Shown: piece after piece, positions 1 through 7,349 of the stretch | Layout: each line of letters starts with the position of its first letter | How positions within the stretch are numbered: position 1 is the stretch's first letter | Assembly (NCBI GenBank): GCA_965237765.1 | Contig: OZ250157.1 | Span: forward strand, 248,001-312,000 | Direction: 5' to 3' | Length of the DNA: 64,000 nucleotides | From: WTGJ01 sp965237765 | GTDB taxonomy: Bacteria; Chloroflexota; Anaerolineae; Aggregatilineales; Phototrophicaceae | Made by a program: the position numbers and the translations under genes | Notes under the pieces: generated by a model | Database searches by the model: none | Seen by the model: only the letters and a program-made list of their open reading frames with translations | Told to the model about the DNA's origin: nothing

Positions 1-150
1 GTCCGCCACCCTCGCTTTGGCACGGGTGAAGTGCTGGATATCGAACCGCTCGGCACCTTGGACTACGTACTAACAATCCACTTCGACAATGAGCAATTCG
101 GTGGAAAGCGCCTCATCGCCTCCCGCGCAAAGCTGGAGTGCCTTCCCTGA
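1..150 (+). CDS. PcrA/UvrD-family DNA helicase, C-terminal end (partial)
   Basis: The open frame runs in from the window edge and stops at TGA 148-150, giving 49 residues. It begins VRHPRFGTGEVL and ends GGKRLIASRAKLECLP. This matches the small Tudor-like tail found at the C-terminus of PcrA/UvrD helicases, which typically reads RHPKFGxGxVL...GxKxLxxxxAKLExL and contacts RNA polymerase in characterised PcrA. The helicase motor domains lie upstream of the window, so the assignment rests on this short tail alone. maf follows after 18 nt on the same strand. Confidence 0.7.
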   Translation, partial: VRHPRFGTGEVLDIEPLGTLDYVLTIHFDNEQFGGKRLIASRAKLECLP

Positions 151-168
151 GCATGAGAGCAGCGTCCA

Positions 169-825
169 TTGACCATTGACAGTCGTACTCCCTTAATCCT
201 CGCCAGCCGCTCGCCACGCCGCTGCGAATTGCTCGCCACCCTCGGCATCCCCTTTCGCGTTTGCGCGCCCGATATCCACGAGACGACCCGCGCCGACGAA
301 AGCCCGGCGGCTTCCGCCCTGCGCCTGAGCATGGAGAAACTCGCCGCCGCGCGAGCTCTCTCTCCCCCGAATGCCCTGATCCTCACCGCCGATACCGTAG
401 TGGCCCTGCCCTGCGCGGCGGGCTGGCGGCAATTCGGCAAACCGCGCGACGCCGACGAAGCCTATCGCATGCTCCGCTCCTTGGCCGAACGCGAGCACCT
501 CGTGCACACGGCATTTTCCCTTTCCGACAGCGAGCGGCTGCGCTCGCAAGTGGTAACCTCGCACGTCTGGTTGCGCGCCCTTGGCGAAACTGAGCTGCGC
601 CACTATTGCGCCAGCGCCACTCCCTACGACAAGGCGGGCGGTTACGCCATCCAGGATCGCCTCTTACAACCCGTCACGCGCATCGTCGGCAGCTACAGCA
701 ACGTGATGGGTCTACCGCTGGAAGCGCTGGCAATGGCCCTGCGCGCATTCGGCCTCACCATTCCTTTCACCTCGGCCGCGCAGAATAATCCAGCCGTCGC
801 TGACATCACCCGGAGCCGGGCTTGA
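169..825 (+). CDS. maf: Maf family nucleotide pyrophosphatase
   Basis: This 218-aa protein belongs to the Maf/YhdE family. Characterised members hydrolyse non-canonical or pyrimidine nucleoside triphosphates (dTTP/UTP) to monophosphates and affect septum formation. The family signature LILASRSPRR is at residues 9-18 and the catalytic-aspartate strand TADTVV at 73-78. A later YDKAGGYAIQ segment is typical of the dTTP/UTP-type members. The start is a TTG at 169, because the nearby ATG at 153 runs into a stop after eight codons. The gene ends in a TTGA overlap with the following GNAT gene, so the two are probably translationally coupled. Confidence 0.88.
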   Translation: MTIDSRTPLILASRSPRRCELLATLGIPFRVCAPDIHETTRADESPAASALRLSMEKLAAARALSPPNALILTADTVVALPCAAGWRQFGKPRDADEAYRMLRSLAEREHLVHTAFSLSDSERLRSQVVTSHVWLRALGETELRHYCASATPYDKAGGYAIQDRLLQPVTRIVGSYSNVMGLPLEALAMALRAFGLTIPFTSAAQNNPAVADITRSRA

Positions 826-1805
826 GCACATCCATCCAGATCCGCACTTATCGCGCCACTGACCTGCCAACTCTAGTGCGTTTGAGCAATGCGGAGCGCG
901 CGGGGCGCGGCGAGCCAACCGCCCAAACCGAAGAACGCCTGCAGCGTCACTTCGATAATTTCATTTTCGGCTTTCAACCCGAGCGCGATGTCTTCCTGGC
1001 TCTCAACGGTGACGAAGCCTGCGGCTATGCCTGGACAGCGCTGAATGGCGAATACAATACCGGTTACATCAGCACGACGATCGACCCCGCGCATGGCACT
1101 TCCCCCACGCTAGAACGACTCCAGGCCGTCGCCGAAGCGCACATCCGCACGACACTGGGTGGCGATCAATTGCCGCCCGAGCGGCCATTCTTTATCGACA
1201 CTTTCGTCAGCCACGAGAGCGATACGGAGAAGATGCGCAGTCTGGCTGCACTGGGTTACAACAAAGTGCGACGCTTCTACGACATGCTCATCCAGTTCGA
1301 AGGCGAACTTCAACCCGCAACGATCCTTCCCGGCCTGGAGCTGCGCCCCTTTCAGCGCAAAACCGAAGCGCGCGCCTACCACGCCGCCTACCTCGAATGC
1401 TTCCGCGACCATTGGGGCAACATCAGCATCGAAGAATTCGAACGCTTTGACAAATTCTTCGATGATCCAGAATTTGACGCGGCGCTCTGGTTCGCCGCCT
1501 GGGATGGCGAAGAGATTGCCGGCGTGATGTTCGGCGAGCGCAGCCGAGCGCACCCGCAGCGCGGGGTAGTCGATCTGCTCGGCGTGCGCCGACCCTGGCG
1601 ACGGCGCGGCCTGGGAATGGCGCTCTTGCTTCAGGCTTTCTACGTGTTCCAGCAATACGGGTTAAGCGAAGTTGAGCTGGAAGTCGACGCCGAGAGCCGC
1701 ACCAACGCCGTCGCCCTCTACGAACGCGCGGGCATGCAGGTGACGAGCGAAAACATCGTTTTCCGCAAGATGATCTGGGGACGGCCGGAGGATATCGTCG
1801 AATAA
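822..1805 (+). CDS. Tandem GNAT-fold N-acetyltransferase
   Basis: A 327-aa protein made of two GNAT-like halves. The first (about residues 5-150) is degenerate. The second (about 165-320) keeps the acetyl-CoA pyrophosphate loop RRRGLG followed by a long helix, and the terminal strand VALYERAGM. Such tandem proteins acetylate small amines, antibiotics or peptides, but the substrate cannot be read from sequence. It starts at TTG 822 inside the stop of maf. It ends 14 nt from the convergent stop of the next gene. Confidence 0.8.
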   Translation: MSTSIQIRTYRATDLPTLVRLSNAERAGRGEPTAQTEERLQRHFDNFIFGFQPERDVFLALNGDEACGYAWTALNGEYNTGYISTTIDPAHGTSPTLERLQAVAEAHIRTTLGGDQLPPERPFFIDTFVSHESDTEKMRSLAALGYNKVRRFYDMLIQFEGELQPATILPGLELRPFQRKTEARAYHAAYLECFRDHWGNISIEEFERFDKFFDDPEFDAALWFAAWDGEEIAGVMFGERSRAHPQRGVVDLLGVRRPWRRRGLGMALLLQAFYVFQQYGLSEVELEVDAESRTNAVALYERAGMQVTSENIVFRKMIWGRPEDIVE

Positions 1806-1819
1806 GACCGCCGTGTGCC

Positions 1820-3028
1820 TTAGGCCATCGCAGCCTGCAAAGAATCGAAGGCATTTGTTTCCCGCGTTTGCAACGCGAGTACTGCCTCGCGCATGCCCTC
1901 CCGCCACTCGCGTTCTTCGGCTTCGGCAAACGCCATCGTCTCGTCCGCCGCTGCGCGCAACATGTCTAATTCCTCTTCAATTGCCCGCCGCGCCGCCATC
2001 GAGGCGTTACCCTGCTCACGAAATAGGCGCTCACGCTCGTCGATGAGTTGGCGCGCCTGATGCAGCGGCTCGATGCTCGCTGAAAATAGCGTCTCGTAAA
2101 GCGCCGCCCAGCCTTCCCGCGCCACACGAAATTCGGACGCCGCAACCCGCAAGCCCTCGTTGCTCAAAATTGCTGCAGCTTCTTCAAGGAAATCGGCATA
2201 GCGCCCGCGCGCGCCAAAGCCACCGGTGCCAAAATGCTGTGTGTAATGGTAGAAGAACGTTAGCACCGCGAAACGTTTGCTGCCCGTCGAAAATTGACGC
2301 TTCCAGCCATTTTTGCCCCGCTCATCCACCAGCGCATCGGCCCAGCGCGTGTAGGCTGCTAGACCATATTTCCCGCGCATGGGTTTGCGTGGCGGCTCAC
2401 CTACGGCATGCTGGATGCACTGCGCGATGCCCGCGCACGTGGCTTCCGGCAAGCGCTCCATTGCAATGCCACCGACTGTCATTAAGCGTTGGCGCTCCTT
2501 CTTGATGCGAACGCGCGCGGCGTCCAGGGCGCTCGCCGATATTTCCAGCGGCACGCTCGCACGGTCTACCAGGCGTACCTGATCGGCCACCGCATCGTAA
2601 GCGGTTACGAGTAAGGGGATGACGAACCAATAATCCTCTGCCCACTGTGTATCGCCATAGCCAAGCGAAGTGACGTCTGCCCAGACCAGCGGCGCACAGC
2701 CACCACCCAGCGCGTCGATCAGGTGCTTGCGTGCCTTCTCAGCCGAGCCGCTGCGTCGAGTCTTCGCTTCGATGCCCAACCGCTCCAACGCGTTCGTTAG
2801 CGGGTCGAAGCTATTAACTGTGAGGAAATTGAACATCGGCGGGTAACCTTCGTATTCGAAGATGAAATAACCCGCCACGACGCCGCCAGCGATGCCGAGT
2901 AAGAGCGCTTCCGTTGGCGCCTGGCCCGTGTGGGGCATGAGCACGCCCTGATACGCCAGCGCGTTGCGCAATGCGCCCAGCTCCCAATGATCGCCGCCAA
3001 ACTCAGAGTAATCGCGCAATTCAGCCAT
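1820..3028 (-). CDS. BtrH_N / DUF4872-type protein
   Basis: The protein is 402 aa from the ATG at 3028, chosen because AAAGGAG lies about 8 nt upstream; the reading frame itself extends further. The first 150 residues resemble the N-terminal domain of butirosin BtrH (an acyl-ACP:aminoglycoside acyltransferase). They show a ...ALRNALAYQG... segment and LLLGIAGGVVAGYFIFEY, followed by a DUF4872-like part. The last 100 residues are a charged helical tail (EEELDMLRAAADETMAFAEA). In most bacteria these proteins are not in antibiotic clusters and their substrate is unknown. Nothing nearby suggests a biosynthetic cluster. Product class is fairly sure, function is not. Confidence 0.7.
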   Translation of the reverse strand: MAELRDYSEFGGDHWELGALRNALAYQGVLMPHTGQAPTEALLLGIAGGVVAGYFIFEYEGYPPMFNFLTVNSFDPLTNALERLGIEAKTRRSGSAEKARKHLIDALGGGCAPLVWADVTSLGYGDTQWAEDYWFVIPLLVTAYDAVADQVRLVDRASVPLEISASALDAARVRIKKERQRLMTVGGIAMERLPEATCAGIAQCIQHAVGEPPRKPMRGKYGLAAYTRWADALVDERGKNGWKRQFSTGSKRFAVLTFFYHYTQHFGTGGFGARGRYADFLEEAAAILSNEGLRVAASEFRVAREGWAALYETLFSASIEPLHQARQLIDERERLFREQGNASMAARRAIEEELDMLRAAADETMAFAEAEEREWREGMREAVLALQTRETNAFDSLQAAMA

Positions 3029-3088
3029 GAGGTTGCTCCTTTGTTCTGCGGCGCATGATGTTAGCACAAATATGCGAACGCGTTTATC

Positions 3089-3117
3089 TTGACAGCAGTC
3101 CAATTTTCGGGCATTAT
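3089..3117 (+). promoter_or_regulatory. sigma-70 type promoter of tRNA-Ala
   Basis: A perfect -35 TTGACA (3089-3094) is followed after 17 bp by CATTAT (3112-3117). The expected transcription start is about 3124, three bases before the mature tRNA 5' end, as is usual for a monocistronic tRNA gene. Confidence 0.7.
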
Positions 3118-3126
3118 CGGCGCGGC

Positions 3127-3199
3127 GGGCCTATAGCTCAGTTGGGAGAGCGCTTCAATGGCATTGAAGAGGTCAAGGGTTCGAGTCCCTTTAGGTCCA
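3127..3199 (+). tRNA. tRNA-Ala (anticodon GGC)
   Basis: A 73-nt cloverleaf. The acceptor GGGCCTA pairs with TAGGTCC, including the G3:U70 pair that is the alanine identity element. The D arm is GCTCAGTTGGGAGAGC, the anticodon stem CTTCA/TGAAG encloses loop ATGGCAT (anticodon GGC), and the T arm AAGGG/CCCTT carries TTCGAGT. The discriminator base is A and CCA is not encoded. The last 9 nt belong to a 16-bp sequence repeated at 6148-6163, so the gene is the attachment site of the downstream islet, which restores an intact 3' end. Confidence 0.95.
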
Positions 3200-3206
3200 A
3201 TAAAAC
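3191..3206 (+). repeat. 16-bp direct repeat, left copy (attL core)
   Basis: TTAGGTCCAATAAAAC spans the last 9 nt of tRNA-Ala plus 7 nt downstream. It is identical to 6148-6163. Confidence 0.85.
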
Positions 3207-3223
3207 TTGATGGTAGACAGAAC
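3207..3223 (+). repeat. Left terminal inverted repeat of the islet
   Basis: TTGATGGTAGACAGAAC begins right after the left core and matches the reverse complement of 6130-6146 at 15 of 17 positions. On a circularised element the two arms would flank the core as an inverted repeat, as expected for recombinase-binding arms. Confidence 0.65.
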
Positions 3224-3353
3224 TTAGCCGTTCAGGGCCATCTCCCCGGCGTCTTTCCCCGGTATGGGGCTTTGGATAGTTGAGGCAGGATAGGCTTGGA
3301 ACGTACACAGAGTGTCGAAGACAGCATTTCTGGTTTGATGGAGCTTCTCAAAG

Positions 3354-4133
3354 ATGGGGCATGAGCGTGTAGGGGCGCTACCGCGAACGAAGCGGTGGCA
3401 AGATGTGGTAGGCGGCATTGCGGATGCAGTTGCGGTTGACGGGGATGTTCCTGGGCTGGCCAATGCAACCCTTGAGAACGTCCGCTCTCGTTTGCAAGCC
3501 ATCCAAGGAGATTCAGGATTTATTGCGTCCTTCCGGTTTCTCGTCGGCCTTGCGCTGTCAGCTTCTCCAGGAGTCGATAGGTCTTCACTTGGTGGTCTTG
3601 CCATCGATCTGGAGGCCAACCCGTCGCCACTCAAACTTGCGAATGCACTCGGGCAGTATGTCGCTGAGAACAGTCAGTCAGCTGAATATGCCGAAATAGC
3701 GCGCAAGGCGGCCGTAGATGCTATCTCGATTTGGACAGAGCAACAAAATCGCCAACTTTCCTTCTCAGGTGAGCACGAGCAAGCCTCTGAAGTGTGGAGA
3801 AGAGCAAGCGACGGCAGGGGCTTCTGTGAAGTAGCGCGTCTGTTCTTTGGGAAGTTTGTGGAACGTTACCTCAACTACTTCATCGGTCGCGAGGCTTCTT
3901 CTCATCTGGCTAACACCGAGGACCGCGAAAGGCTCGCACGTCGCCTTGAAGACCACGTTGACGTTGTATCACACCACGCCTTCGAAACCGCCAGGATCAC
4001 TCAGTCGTTCGCGGCGGGTTGGTTCAATCGCTACGCGAGCCAAGGAATGCCGACCGCAGACGAGATATCAGGATTCCTTTCCCACTCAGTAGGGAAGCTG
4101 CGAGAAGAACTCCGCCGAGAGGCGTCTCCGTAA
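3354..4133 (+). CDS. Unknown helical protein, partner of the QueC-like/nuclease protein
   Basis: A 259-aa predicted cytosolic, mostly helical protein with no membrane segment and no motif I can name. It begins MGHERVGALPRTKRWQDVV. The position before a QueC-like gene resembles that of QatB in Qat defence loci, but homology to QatB is not shown. GGAG at 3340-3343 can serve the ATG at 3354. A short upstream frame from TTG 3296 to TGA 3364 encodes a coding-like peptide ending MELLKDGA. Removing one G from the GGGG run at 3356-3359 would join that peptide to this protein, so the true N-terminus may be longer. The stop overlaps the next start as TAATG (4131-4135), indicating obligate co-expression. 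Confidence 0.7.
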   Translation: MGHERVGALPRTKRWQDVVGGIADAVAVDGDVPGLANATLENVRSRLQAIQGDSGFIASFRFLVGLALSASPGVDRSSLGGLAIDLEANPSPLKLANALGQYVAENSQSAEYAEIARKAAVDAISIWTEQQNRQLSFSGEHEQASEVWRRASDGRGFCEVARLFFGKFVERYLNYFIGREASSHLANTEDRERLARRLEDHVDVVSHHAFETARITQSFAAGWFNRYASQGMPTADEISGFLSHSVGKLREELRREASP

Positions 4134-6001
4134 TGAAGACCGACGGAGCATATGCAGTCTACCTGTGCAACGGGGCGACCCTGCCCGATGGGGTAGATCC
4201 ATCAGAGTGCACCGTCTTGGATTATCGGTCCTCTGGTGACGAACTCCCTTTAGTGCGCCTCGGGTTGCCTGATTTTGTTCGGAGCGTCTTCAATCTGCCC
4301 GATAGGTGCCTAGACCTTTTGGAGATTGCGGCGTACGTGTTTGCGGCCGACCGACTGACCCCCAGGGGTTCAAAGACCGCAGTCGAGTATCAGTCGTGGT
4401 CCAGAAGCCTTCATTTTGTTGCGAAGGTCAGAGACTATGAGTTTTGGCGTCAGCCGCGTGTGGGCGAAACCCTGGGAGCCGCACTCCGATTCGCCACTGG
4501 TGATAAGGACTATCAGTTTACGTTTCAAGCCGGTCATACCACTCCACCTACGAGTCTATTCGACAGGGAAACATTCTCGGTGGAGCAAGACGGAGATCTC
4601 TCCATCTTGCTGTTCTCTGGTGGGCTTGATTCCCTTGCAGGTGCTGTCCAACGACTTGAGCAAACCAGTGAACACGTTTGCCTGGTTAGCCACTTGTCCC
4701 AAGTTGGAACCATTCGCACGCAACGAGGTCTCGCATCCGCATTGCAGAGGGATTACCTTGGACGCGTTAGCCGCTACCAATTCAGGACTCACCTCCAGGG
4801 AATCAGATCTAAAGAGGAAACGCAGCGCAGCAGGCCATTCCTATTCGGAAGCATCGCTTTCGCTTTGGCCACAGCGTTTGGACATGATCGCTTCTACATT
4901 TGTGAGAATGGGATTACCAGTCTAAATTTTGCTCGACGGGATGATCTCATCAATGCGCGAGCCAGCCGTACGACGCACCCCCAAACTATTGGGCGCTTAG
5001 CACATCTATTCTCCATAATCGCAGAAAAGCCCTTCACCCTGGAAACGCCATTTCTGTGGGACACCAAATCTGACGTAGTAGAGTACCTAAAGGAATCTGG
5101 CCGTGGGCACTTGATCCCTAGTTCGGTGTCATGCAGCCACACTTACAATTCAGGGCCGAACGCTACTCACTGTGGAGAGTGCTTCCAGTGTCTGGACCGC
5201 CGCATAGGGATTTATGGAGCAGGTGCGGAAAATGATGACAATGAAGGTCTGTATGCAACGAACATCGTCACCTGCAGCATCCAGACAGCGGAGGGCAGGA
5301 CAACGGCGGTGGACTATCTAAGACAAGCGGCGAACTTCTCAAATTCGAACCTTGCACATTTCTACAGTCAAATGCTCGACGAGCTTCAGATGCTTTTGGA
5401 TTGGGTGCCAGGCTGCGAGCACGAGGACGAACTTGTCGAGAAAGTTTGGGAATTGTGCTCGCGGCATGGGGAGCACGTCGGCCGCGCGCTTCGGCGTATG
5501 CGGGATCTTCACGAAGAGGTCTTTAGTCCACTGGCCCCGAACTCCTTACTGAAGCTGGTCTCTGACAGGGAATTCCTGAAGGCTCCTATCAAACGCCTGG
5601 TCACATCAATTGAGAGTAAACTTCAGTCTGCTCTTCCCAAATTATTCCAGAGTGTACGTCCCGCCAACGAGCGCGACCTTAACGACAAGATTGAAGGGCT
5701 CCTCGACACGTGGCACCCAGACTTGCAGAGAGAACACCCTGCTGTGCCATTTGCTAGAGCCGGTGTGGTTCCTGACTTTTGTATTGACCGTGGGCACTTG
5801 CTGATCGAAGGGAAGTATATCCGGGCCAGCACTACTCCTAGCAAGGTTACAGAGGGAATGGCTGCCGACTTGACGAAGTACCCGCCGGAAGCACACATCC
5901 TGTTCATTGTCTACGACCCTGACAACGCGGTCGTGGACCGGGCTAAGCTAAAGCATGACTTCGAGAGCAGAGGGCGTTGCACTGTAAGTATCTTACCTTG
6001 A
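4133..6001 (+). CDS. QueC-like ATP-pyrophosphatase fused to a PD-(D/E)XK nuclease-like domain
   Basis: This protein has 622 aa from the overlapping ATG at 4133. Residues 1-150 are an unassigned N-terminal domain. Residues 155-360 look like 7-cyano-7-deazaguanine synthase (QueC). They carry the PP-loop FSGGLDS at 161-167 and a zinc-type cluster C334, C347, C350, C353 (CxxCxxC as in QueC, with a wider first gap). A helical linker follows. Residues 515-622 carry PDF (547-549), then LIEGK (557-561), then a basic helix and the strand ILFIVYDP. This is the D...ExK arrangement of PD-(D/E)XK nucleases, with candidate residues D548, E559 and K561. QueC makes preQ0, while QueC-like proteins in Qat and type IV CBASS act in phage defence. 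No queuosine genes are nearby, so a defence role is inferred. I know of no named system with this fusion. Confidence 0.8.
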   Translation: MKTDGAYAVYLCNGATLPDGVDPSECTVLDYRSSGDELPLVRLGLPDFVRSVFNLPDRCLDLLEIAAYVFAADRLTPRGSKTAVEYQSWSRSLHFVAKVRDYEFWRQPRVGETLGAALRFATGDKDYQFTFQAGHTTPPTSLFDRETFSVEQDGDLSILLFSGGLDSLAGAVQRLEQTSEHVCLVSHLSQVGTIRTQRGLASALQRDYLGRVSRYQFRTHLQGIRSKEETQRSRPFLFGSIAFALATAFGHDRFYICENGITSLNFARRDDLINARASRTTHPQTIGRLAHLFSIIAEKPFTLETPFLWDTKSDVVEYLKESGRGHLIPSSVSCSHTYNSGPNATHCGECFQCLDRRIGIYGAGAENDDNEGLYATNIVTCSIQTAEGRTTAVDYLRQAANFSNSNLAHFYSQMLDELQMLLDWVPGCEHEDELVEKVWELCSRHGEHVGRALRRMRDLHEEVFSPLAPNSLLKLVSDREFLKAPIKRLVTSIESKLQSALPKLFQSVRPANERDLNDKIEGLLDTWHPDLQREHPAVPFARAGVVPDFCIDRGHLLIEGKYIRASTTPSKVTEGMAADLTKYPPEAHILFIVYDPDNAVVDRAKLKHDFESRGRCTVSILP

Positions 6002-6129
6002 GGAGGCCCGCAGGATTCGTACTTCTGGGAGCAGCCAGCATCTGGAGCTGCTGGCGTCATTCCTGTCCGCCCATCGCCTATGAATCAGCTAGGGCAGCGA
6101 CTCACAGCTCCATCCGAAGTTCAAAGACG

Positions 6130-6146
6130 GTTCTGCCTACCGTCAA
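6130..6146 (-). repeat. Right terminal inverted repeat of the islet
   Basis: GTTCTGCCTACCGTCAA is the partner of 3207-3223 (15/17 as reverse complement). It lies one base inside the right core repeat. Between the nuclease-fusion stop (6001) and this repeat I see no gene. Confidence 0.65.
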
Positions 6147-6147
6147 C

Positions 6148-6163
6148 TTAGGTCCAATAAAAC
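6148..6163 (+). repeat. 16-bp direct repeat, right copy (attR core)
   Basis: TTAGGTCCAATAAAAC is identical to 3191-3206, but here it is not part of a tRNA. It marks where the original sequence downstream of the tRNA resumes. Confidence 0.85.
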
Positions 6164-6170
6164 GAACCAC

Positions 6171-6199
6171 GACCCCCACCTTTATGTGCGTGGGGTTTT
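6171..6199 (+). terminator. Probable original terminator of tRNA-Ala, displaced by the islet
   Basis: ACCCC-c-AC (6172-6179) pairs with GTGGGGT (6190-6196), one bulged C, followed by TTTT. In an empty site it would lie about 10 nt after the tRNA 3' end, a normal position for a tRNA terminator. Confidence 0.6.
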
Positions 6200-6256
6200 G
6201 GTTACCGACCGTTGTCGGCTATCATGGCACTACAATTCATGAGATAATTCCGAAGG

Positions 6257-7330
6257 ATGGCTATTTTGAGCGAATTTCCCATAATCTTCGACGGTCACAA
6301 TGACACGATACTGCGTTACTTCCGCGATGATGTTGATTTCGATTTCCTATCTCGCAATGCCACCGGTCATCTGGACCTACCGCGCGCACGTGAAGGCGGC
6401 ATGGGTGGTGGCTTTTTCGCCGTCTTCATCCCGCCCACCATGGAGCCGCGCATCGCCCGGCTAAAGCGAGAAGCGGCCGAACAAACAAACAAAATCCGCC
6501 CAAGCCAGGCACTGGACGCGGCTTATTCCCGCGAGCAAGCACAGACTATTACTGCCAAACTCTTCAGAATCGAACGACAAACCCCCGACACTTTCCGAAT
6601 CGCACGCAGCTTCCGCGACGTGGAGGACGGCCTCCAGGATGGGATCTTCACGGCCATCTTCCATTTCGAAGGCGCCGAGCCCATCGATAGCAATCTGGAC
6701 GCGCTGGAAATTTACTTTGCCGCCGGTTTGCGCTCTCTGGGCCCTGTCTGGAGCCGACCGAACCACTTCGCTCATGGCGTGCCCATGGGCTTCAACATGA
6801 CACCAGATTACGGCCCTGGCCTCACTGACGCAGGCTTTGCCCTGGTGCGTGCCTGTAATGATCTCGGCATCCTGATCGATCTTTCTCATTTGAACGAAGC
6901 GGGATTCTGGGACGTGGCGCGCGTCAGCGATGCGCCGCTCGTCGCCACCCATTCCAACGTGCACGCCATCTGCCCCATCTCCCGCAACCTGACCGATAAA
7001 CAACTGGACGCGATTGCCGCTTCTGATGGCGTTGTCGGGCTCAATTTCGCGGTCAGTTTCTTGCATCCTGAAGGTAGCGGGGATACCAGCGCGACTTCAA
7101 TTGAAATGATGGTTCGACATATCGATTATCTGGTTGATCGCATTGGCATCGACCGTGTCGCTTTAGGATCGGATTATGACGGTACGGATATCCCGGATGA
7201 AATGGGCGATGTCACCGGATTGCCTAAATTGATGGCTGCTTTACAAGCAAGAGGATATGGGGAAGAAGAACTGAGAAAGATCGCCCACGAAAATTGGCTT
7301 CGAGTGTTGCGCTTGACCTGGAAGAGCTGA
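6257..7330 (+). CDS. Peptidase M19 family membrane-dipeptidase-like enzyme, copy 1
   Basis: A 357-aa zinc amidohydrolase of the renal-dipeptidase (M19) family, which cleaves dipeptides including those with D-residues at the C-terminal side. Metal ligands are visible as H14 and D16 (DGHND), the bridging E138 (FEGAE), H211 (DLSH) and H232 (THSN); GSDYDGTD near residue 307 supplies the last active-site aspartate. There is no signal peptide, so it is probably cytosolic, unlike the GPI-anchored animal enzyme. The start is the ATG at 6257, close to an AAGG. It is first of four co-directional genes with gaps of 19, 59 and 22 nt. Confidence 0.9.
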   Translation: MAILSEFPIIFDGHNDTILRYFRDDVDFDFLSRNATGHLDLPRAREGGMGGGFFAVFIPPTMEPRIARLKREAAEQTNKIRPSQALDAAYSREQAQTITAKLFRIERQTPDTFRIARSFRDVEDGLQDGIFTAIFHFEGAEPIDSNLDALEIYFAAGLRSLGPVWSRPNHFAHGVPMGFNMTPDYGPGLTDAGFALVRACNDLGILIDLSHLNEAGFWDVARVSDAPLVATHSNVHAICPISRNLTDKQLDAIAASDGVVGLNFAVSFLHPEGSGDTSATSIEMMVRHIDYLVDRIGIDRVALGSDYDGTDIPDEMGDVTGLPKLMAALQARGYGEEELRKIAHENWLRVLRLTWKS

Positions 7331-7349
7331 CGAAGAAAGGACATGACAA

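Larger units (their letters stand above)
3191..6163. mobile_element. tRNA-Ala-integrated islet carrying a two-gene QueC-like/nuclease cassette
   Basis: About 2.96 kb lie between two copies of TTAGGTCCAATAAAAC, one formed by the tRNA-Ala 3' end and one just before a terminator that fits as the original tRNA terminator. Imperfect 17-bp inverted repeats sit immediately inside the direct repeats. The interior has visibly lower GC and different codon choice (AGG, AGA, TCT and GTT are frequent) from the flanking genes. It carries two genes only, with no recombinase, so it would have to be mobilised in trans. The boundaries are seen directly; mobility is inferred. Confidence 0.8.

Noticed and set aside
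3200..6160. A complete Qat or type IV CBASS system in the islet
   Set aside because: Only the QueC-like part is shared. No KAP ATPase, TatD-like DNase, CD-NTase, TGT-like or 2TM effector gene is present, so only kinship is claimed.
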